A DNA stretch of 64,000 nucleotides, taken from assembly GCA_028554755.1 (NCBI GenBank), contig JAPTOF010000002.1, positions 9,535,001 to 9,599,000 on the forward strand, written 5' to 3'. Under the pieces are notes generated by a model, which worked only from the letters and a program-made list of their open reading frames with translations, made no database searches and was not told the DNA's origin. The DNA is from Cordia subcordata (taxonomy: Eukaryota; Streptophyta; Magnoliopsida; Boraginales; Cordiaceae). Shown here in pieces: positions 58,444 through 64,000 of the stretch. The position numbers and the translations under genes are program-made. The first letter of the stretch is position 1. Each line of letters starts with the position of its first letter.

Positions 58444-60354
58444 TGGCGTAATCAAGTGTGTGTAAATGTAAAGAATTGATGATGATGCTATCGTTTGATG
58501 CAGAGTTGTTTCACAAATTCCTCTTTTCGTTTCGGTGATGGTGTGGAAGTTTGTAATAACCTATCAAAAAGAAAATAAATTCCTTTTGTGCAATGCATTT
58601 TAGCAATTAAAGTGTTGCATTTAGATTTTCCTTTGTTTGGGCAAGTCATGTTTCTTAATTTTGGAATTATATTCGCATCTCTGAGTCCTCTAAGGACTTT
58701 TGATATGAACTTCTTTGCCATGCCTGCGATGAGTCAAATATTTTTACTTGATAGAACTTGTAGCAATTAATTAGATTCAGCATAGACAACAAAGATAAAC
58801 AGGGGAAGTTGCATAAAATCTGCCGATGATTAAAGAATTTTTTGATGGAATTTTTTTATGGAATTTTTTGATGGAAGCCATCCAATTTCTTTTCTATTTT
58901 TTTTTGGGGGTTTCAGTCAATCCAAACATGTATGCCCAACCGATCCAATTTCTTTCCAAGTCCATTAAGTCTAGGGAAGTCTGCAAAAATTTGAAGAAAA
59001 CAGGTGATTTATAAAGTAATTTTTAGTATCATGGGTAGATAACTAGCATATTTGATAATATACGGAGCACATCATGCATTTTACCTAGTATTTTCAGACC
59101 TTTTGCATTAACCTCCTACGTTAGTTCACTTTTGTGCTTTTCTACGTTGTATTAGCATTCTTTTGTTGAAAACTTTCACTTAGATGATTCCTTATATGAT
59201 TATCTTTTTCTATTGATTTGAAATATCATAAATAGAAAACAAAGACGTAAAAGATTAATAATCATTTACAACTACTTTTGGATGTCTTTTTGGATAGAAT
59301 GTACGTTCTCTTTTATATTTCGTTTAATTAACTGATTACTACTTTTTATACTTTTCAAAACATGTCACAGTTATAAAAGATGAGGAACGTTTGCTTATTA
59401 TTAAATAAAGATTAAACTGTGAGGACGTTGCTTTGTAAAATATTTTGAAACAAATAAAAAAGAAAAGAGAGGACAAACATTTGAAGCTTGTAGTATGCTA
59501 TACTTGAAAAAGGACAACTCTTGGAAATCAACAAGAAAGATTTGGATATTCCAAATAAACTATAGAAATTTTAAATAACAGTGGTAATAAACCTACTTGC
59601 GGATAGGAAAAAGCTTGCTTAGATACCCCATATTTGTTACCTGTTCAATACAAAAGTGTCTTACTTTCAAGCAGCAAACACCAAATTACTTTCAAGAAGC
59701 AAACACCAAGTTTCACAAAAATTGAACATTAATAGGATAATGCTCCTTTCTTCTGTCAAGGACGCAAGGAAAAAAAGATTAAAGTGATAATAGATACAAT
59801 ATGAGCAAGTATCTTACATTTTTGAGCAAGTGGAGGTAAGAAATGCTTACGAATTGATTTCAACAATCCTTAGGGCATACAAGGAACGTGGAAACAACTT
59901 AAGGTCCTAGTCAAAACATAAATATTCTAGACAAACTATAGATGCTTTAAAAGTTAAACACTATGTTGCTCTGAATTTTTCAAGCACCCTTTTCATCAAC
60001 ATTAATAGGACAATGATCTTTTCTCTCCATCAAAGATGTAAAAAGTAATCCTATACTTTGACTACAGAAACTTTAAGAAGTACATATTACATTGCTCTGA
60101 ATTTTTCAACTAACCTTGTCATCTACATTGATATGATCTTTTCACCCCACCAAGGATGTAAGAAATAATCACTACAAAAACAACCAGGTAATAGACAACA
60201 ATTTATATTGGTGGTTGACTAATTTTAAAACTGCCACATGTATGAGTATCGACTTTTTAAAACACCACATATATATAATTTTAGAAAAAAATTACAGCAT
60301 ATTTCATCTACAGTTAGAACTTTGAACCTTACTTATTGTAGCAATTTATAATAA
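58444..60354. repeat. 3' flank of the intact RLP with cluster repeats
   Basis: No gene is seen. Matches 1234-2620 and 28989-31720. Repeat copies: box A 59549 and 59917, box B 59726 and 59997. A CACTA left end starts at 60170. Confidence 0.75.
58574..58579 (+). terminator. Putative poly(A) signal of the intact RLP
   Basis: AATAAA 131 bp after the stop, within 'gaaaataaattcctt', which is kept after psi-RLP3, psi-RLP4 and psi-RLP7. Confidence 0.5.
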
Positions 60355-62218
60355 TGCCCTCCTCAATGAATATCTTGATTTATCCAACAACTAGATGTCG
60401 AGGTTGCCTTTAGACCTGAAAGTTTTTTCATCCTCGAGAGAGCTACATCTCGGCAATAATGAATTCAGAGGAAGTATCACCCAAAGGATCGAGCGACTTT
60501 CCAAGTTGGAATATTTGGATCTCTCTTCAAATTTCTTGGAAGGTAATTGTCTCTGAAATTCACTTTTCTAGACTCTCCAAATTAAAAGAGTTGCGCTTGT
60601 CCTTTAACTCACTCACTTTGAAGATGAGCTCAGATTGGTCCCCGACTTTCCAGCTTGATGTCATAGAACTGGCCAATTGCAGTATGGGGCCTCTCTTTCC
60701 ACAGTAGCTTAAAACTCAAAATAATTTCTCGTGGCTTGATCTCTCTCCTAAATTAGAATACTTAAATCTATCTTACAACCAATTCAATGGCAAATTGCCG
60801 GGTTATCACAGAAGTTTCCTGGTTATCCAAGGATATATTTGAGTTCTAATAATTTCTCAGGTCCAATATTAAGTTTCCTAGTTATCTAAGGATATATGTC
60901 AGTTCTAATAACTTCTCAGTTCCAATATTATCGATTCCCCCAAATTTGACATCATTGCATCTGTACAAAAACATGTTCGTGGGATCAGTTTCTTTTCTCT
61001 GTGTAATCATGGGCTGTACATTTTAATCTCCTGATCTCTCCAACAATCTATTTTCGGGAAATCTTCCCCATTGTTGGATGAATATGCCATGTTTGTCCAT
61101 TCTCAAACTAGAGAGCAATAACTTTTCTGGTCCAATTCCAAAGTCTCTTGGTTTTCTATATTATCTTCAAACGCTACACTTGCGTAACAACTCTTTCGTC
61201 GGTGAACTTCCTAATTCTTTAAAAAATTGCAGAGAATAAAGGGTCATTGATGTTGAAGGAAATCAATCGACAGGTAATATTCCAAGTTGGATAGGAACGC
61301 ATCTAACATGGCTAATCATCCTTTCCCTTCGGTCAAACAAGTTTACAGTAGCATACCTCAAGATGTTTGTCATCTTGCCAGTGCTCAAATCTTGGACCTC
61401 TCTCACATCAATATTACAGGAGAACTACCACATTGCTTGTACAATTTGATTTCCTTGGTTCAAAAAAATAGTTCATTTACAAGCATTACAATTACATGTG
61501 TCTTCTATGATAGTTCTCTTTATTATCCTGATGAGGAATATATGGATATAATGTGTGGGTTATCTGGAAGAGGCAAGAGTCAGAATACCAAAAAACACTT
61601 GGGTACTTGAAGACAATTGATCTTTCTAGTAATAACCTAGTTGGGCAGATTCCTAAAGAGATTGCAAGTCTGAGAGGATTAATTTCCTTCAACCTTTCAA
61701 CCAACCATTTGTCAGTCACCATTGTTGAATAAATTGCTCAAATAGAGATGCTAGAATCTCTTGATTTATCTAGAAATCAGCTTTCTGGCAAGATTCCATC
61801 AGGCCTGGCTTGTTTAGATTTTCTCGCTGTTCTGAATTTGTCATATAACGACTTGTCAGATAAAATTCCTTCTAGCAATCATCCACAGACTTTTGATGCC
61901 TCATCATATATCGGAAACAGCAAGCTGTGTGGCCCTCCTCTTCAACAATGTCCTTGGGGTGCTCTGGACACTCAACCTAGTGTTCCTGAGAAGAACAACA
62001 ATGTCGGAGACAAAGATGATCAGTTCATAACCAAGGAGTTCTATATGTCTATGGGAATTGGTTTCGTTTTCAGATTATGGGGAGTTTCTGTGATTTTGCT
62101 CAAAGCTTCGCAAAGAAATGCTTACTTTAGATTTCTGCAAAACACAAGTGACTAGTTTTACGTGATGTCAAGGGTGTACATGGCAAGATTGAAGAGGATG
62201 CTAAATGGTTTATGGCAT
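60355..62218 (+). pseudogene. LRR-RLP pseudogene, heavily decayed (psi-RLP7)
   Basis: Begins mid-LRR at about 60355 without promoter or N-terminus. The LRR text is in several frames (SEIHFSRLSKLKELRLSFNS at 60550; DVCHLASAQILDLSHINITG at about 61360). A 59-bp tandem duplication is at 60812-60929. Stops include those at 60705 and 61730, and a Trp-to-stop change at 62153 in the tail (SD-stop-FYVMSR). The best part is 61748-62155, covering last LRRs, C-terminal cap and TM segment. It is more diverged from the intact gene than psi-RLP1 or psi-RLP3. Confidence 0.92.
60812..60929 (+). repeat. 59-bp tandem duplication in psi-RLP7
   Basis: Units start with aagtttcct at 60812 and 60871 and end in ccaatatt. 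Five or so mismatches separate them. The intact gene has one unit (near 57127). Confidence 0.88.
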
Positions 62219-63452
62219 AATCGAGTGTGTGTAAATGTAAAGAATTGATGATGATGCTAAGTGTTTGATGCAGAGTTGTTTCACAAATTCCTCTTTTCGT
62301 TTCAGTAATGTTGTGGAAGTTTGTAATAACCTATCAAAAAGAAAATAAATTCCTTTTGTGCAATGCCTATTAGCAATTACTGTGTTCCATTTAGATTTTC
62401 CTTTCTTTGGGCAAGTCATGTTTCTCTTCTATCTCACCTTGAGAAATCATTTGTCAACTGAAATATAAATCTCTGGTCATTTCATGATTTTGGAATTATA
62501 CTTGGTTCTGTGAGTCCTCTAAGAACTTTCTGAGATGAACTCCTTTGCAGCTCCTGCAACGAATCAAATATCTTTAGTTCATAGAATTTGTAGTAATCAA
62601 CTAGATTCAGTATCAACTACTATATATTAGACAGTGGAAGTCGTATGGATTTTACAGATAATTAAGAAATGTTCTGTCTCTAGAATGGACCGTGCAATTA
62701 ATTTATTTGATGAAAGACATCCAATACATGTATCTAGCTAATCAGGTATCTCAACTGTGAAATACATCTGGAGCCATGCTCATCTATAGGGAAAATCTGG
62801 AGCCATGCTCCTCTATAGGGAAAATCATTCTCTATACGGTTTCATTTTTTTTCTCTATGGTAGTTTAAGATAACAGCACCACACCATCATTACACCTTGC
62901 TCTTCTAGTTTTCAGGGCCCCTTTAATGAGTGAAAAATGAGGAGAAACAGAAAACTCACTTTTGATCAAGACACTAAGGCTTGATTTTTTGAAGTTGTCT
63001 GCAGGGTAAAAGACCTAATAGTTAAGGTTCACCTGCAACCATAGAGACAACTACGCATATCAAATCTATCGCAAACAGAACGAGCGGGAAAAGCAGCAGT
63101 TGATACTGTCCCTTGAACATGTACAAACTACAAAACTAAATGGATGTTACAAAGGATGAGCACAAGAAAAATACGCCTGCTTATTTATCATTATTACATA
63201 CCTTGCCTAAACAATAAGTGGTCTATGACAAGCGGTCGACAAGTTGATACCATCCATTGAATACAGTGAGGCTCCCTATGTAAAGAGTAAAACAAAAGCA
63301 TATACTTAAGTATGAAAATGTTGAGAATCTAACATTAGACAAGAAAAAGTACACAAATACGTATTTTTCTCAATTGAATTGAATAGAGATGTGATGGAGT
63401 TTTTCTTTAAACAGTTTTATTAACAAAAGAAGCAGCCTACCTTGTAGTAGGG
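62219..63452. other. Intergenic DNA between psi-RLP7 and the PPR gene
   Basis: No gene is seen. 62420-63150 matches 24010-24650. The part next to 63452 is probably 3' UTR of the PPR gene. On the minus strand 'caaggtaggctgc' just after the stop could be a splice donor of a 3' UTR intron, but this is a guess. A 31-bp phrase ('atctggagccatgctc...') is repeated at 62767 and 62798. Confidence 0.55.
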
Positions 63453-64000
63453 TCATTCTAGCATCGCAATTGTCAATGGCCGGTGCAATGAATGAATCAG
63501 AGAAGTATAGGTAACTTCGGCTAAATTCAATCCTCTGTGGATCATATAATCGCTCAATTTGAAAGCTTCTTCTACCTTCCCTTCCTTGGAAAACCCTTTT
63601 ATTAGTGTCTTATAAGCGACAGAATCTGGGACTATTCCCCGTTGTACCATCTCAGCAAAAAGCTCAGAAGCTTCTTCTGTATTACCTACTTCACAGTAGC
63701 TGTTCATGATTATTGTATAAGTCACTGCATTAGGCTGTATACCATATGAAGCCATTTCCTGCAACACACCTTTAACTTTATCCATTTTACCTAGCTTGCA
63801 ATAACCACCTATTAGTGCAGTATATGTAACCACATCTGGCAGCAAACCTTCCTTTCTCATTTCTTTTATGAGACTATTTGCATCATAGACATGGCCTAAA
63901 TTGCACAGTCCATGTACAAGAGAAGAATAGGTGTTACATGTAGGCGCAATGCCTTTGCTTTTCATGTCATCACGAAGTCTGAAGGCCTCTATCATATTCC
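63453..64000 (-). CDS. P-class PPR protein, C-terminal part
   Basis: The minus-strand frame is open from the right edge to a stop at 63453-63455; the start lies outside the window. It shows five consecutive ~35-residue pentatricopeptide repeats: one ending MKSKGIAPT, then TYSSLVHGLC...GLLPD, TYTALIGGYC...GIQPN, TYTIIMNSYC...GIVPD, AYKTLIKGFS...GLNLA, and a short TYTSLIHSL end. Uniform 35-residue spacing and no E or DYW domain mark it as P class. Such proteins bind organellar RNA one base per repeat and act in stability, splicing or translation. By the residue-5/35 code the three clear repeats (S-D, T-N, T-D) would favour G, A, G (inference). It lies tail-to-tail with the RLP cluster. No break is seen. 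Confidence 0.92.
   Translation of the reverse strand, partial: NMIEAFRLRDDMKSKGIAPTCNTYSSLVHGLCNLGHVYDANSLIKEMRKEGLLPDVVTYTALIGGYCKLGKMDKVKGVLQEMASYGIQPNAVTYTIIMNSYCEVGNTEEASELFAEMVQRGIVPDSVAYKTLIKGFSKEGKVEEAFKLSDYMIHRGLNLAEVTYTSLIHSLHRPLTIAMLE

Noticed and set aside
2205..60170. CRISPR-like repeat array
   Set aside because: The repeats are degenerate, irregularly spaced and long, in a plant genome; spacers and direct-repeat identity are absent.
1..64000. tRNA or rRNA genes
   Set aside because: No cloverleaf with A and B boxes or rRNA text was found. The tRNA-like strings at 10399, 34436 and 37834 are retrotransposon primer sites.

Overview
The window is AT-rich plant nuclear DNA, almost certainly from a eudicot. 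The evidence is single-exon leucine-rich-repeat receptor-like protein (LRR-RLP) genes of the EIX2/Cf type, Ty1/copia and Athila/Tat-type Ty3/gypsy retrotransposons, MULE- and hAT-type MITEs, a CACTA end pair and a P-class pentatricopeptide-repeat (PPR) gene. I cannot name the species. Nothing is bacterial, and I see no rRNA, tRNA or CRISPR array.

The window is one stretch of a birth-and-death RLP cluster on the + strand. Only one RLP gene is intact: 55576-58443, 955 codons, with a TATA box at 55498 and a poly(A) signal at 58574. At least seven relics accompany it: the 3' end of a gene at 1-1233; an orphan 5' end at 13564-13770; a promoterless pseudogene at 21437-23825; an orphan promoter plus 25 codons at 25092-25244; a doubly deleted pseudogene at 27459-28988; a pseudogene split by transposons at 34486-40945; and a decayed copy at about 60355-62218. 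A PPR gene on the minus strand starts at 63453 and runs off the right edge.

Layout: 1-1.2 kb, RLP 3' end. 1.2-13.5 kb, gene-free, with cluster repeats, two MULE MITEs (3760-4763 and 6315-7127) and a small LTR element (9883-11687). 13.5-15 kb, RLP 5' relic and a 0.45-kb tandem duplication. 15-23.8 kb, copy 1 of a ~9-10 kb segmental duplication. 23.8-34.4 kb, more cluster repeats, RLP relics, a MITE and a CACTA element carrying a LINE RNase H fragment. 34.5-48.3 kb, a nest of an Athila-type element, two MITEs and two head-to-head truncated copia elements that destroyed one RLP. 48.3-58.4 kb, copy 2 of the segmental duplication, ending in the intact RLP. 58.4-64 kb, 3' flank, decayed RLP and PPR gene.

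Most of the DNA between RLPs is built from one degenerate repeat family. It is recognisable by two boxes, one near GACTTGGATGTTCCAAATAG and one near CATTAATAGGACAATGATCT, recurring about 20-30 times. Its sequence similarity gives substrate for the unequal exchange seen throughout. The intact RLP probably encodes a plasma-membrane pattern-recognition receptor acting with SOBIR1/BAK1-type kinases (family knowledge). Its ligand cannot be told from sequence.
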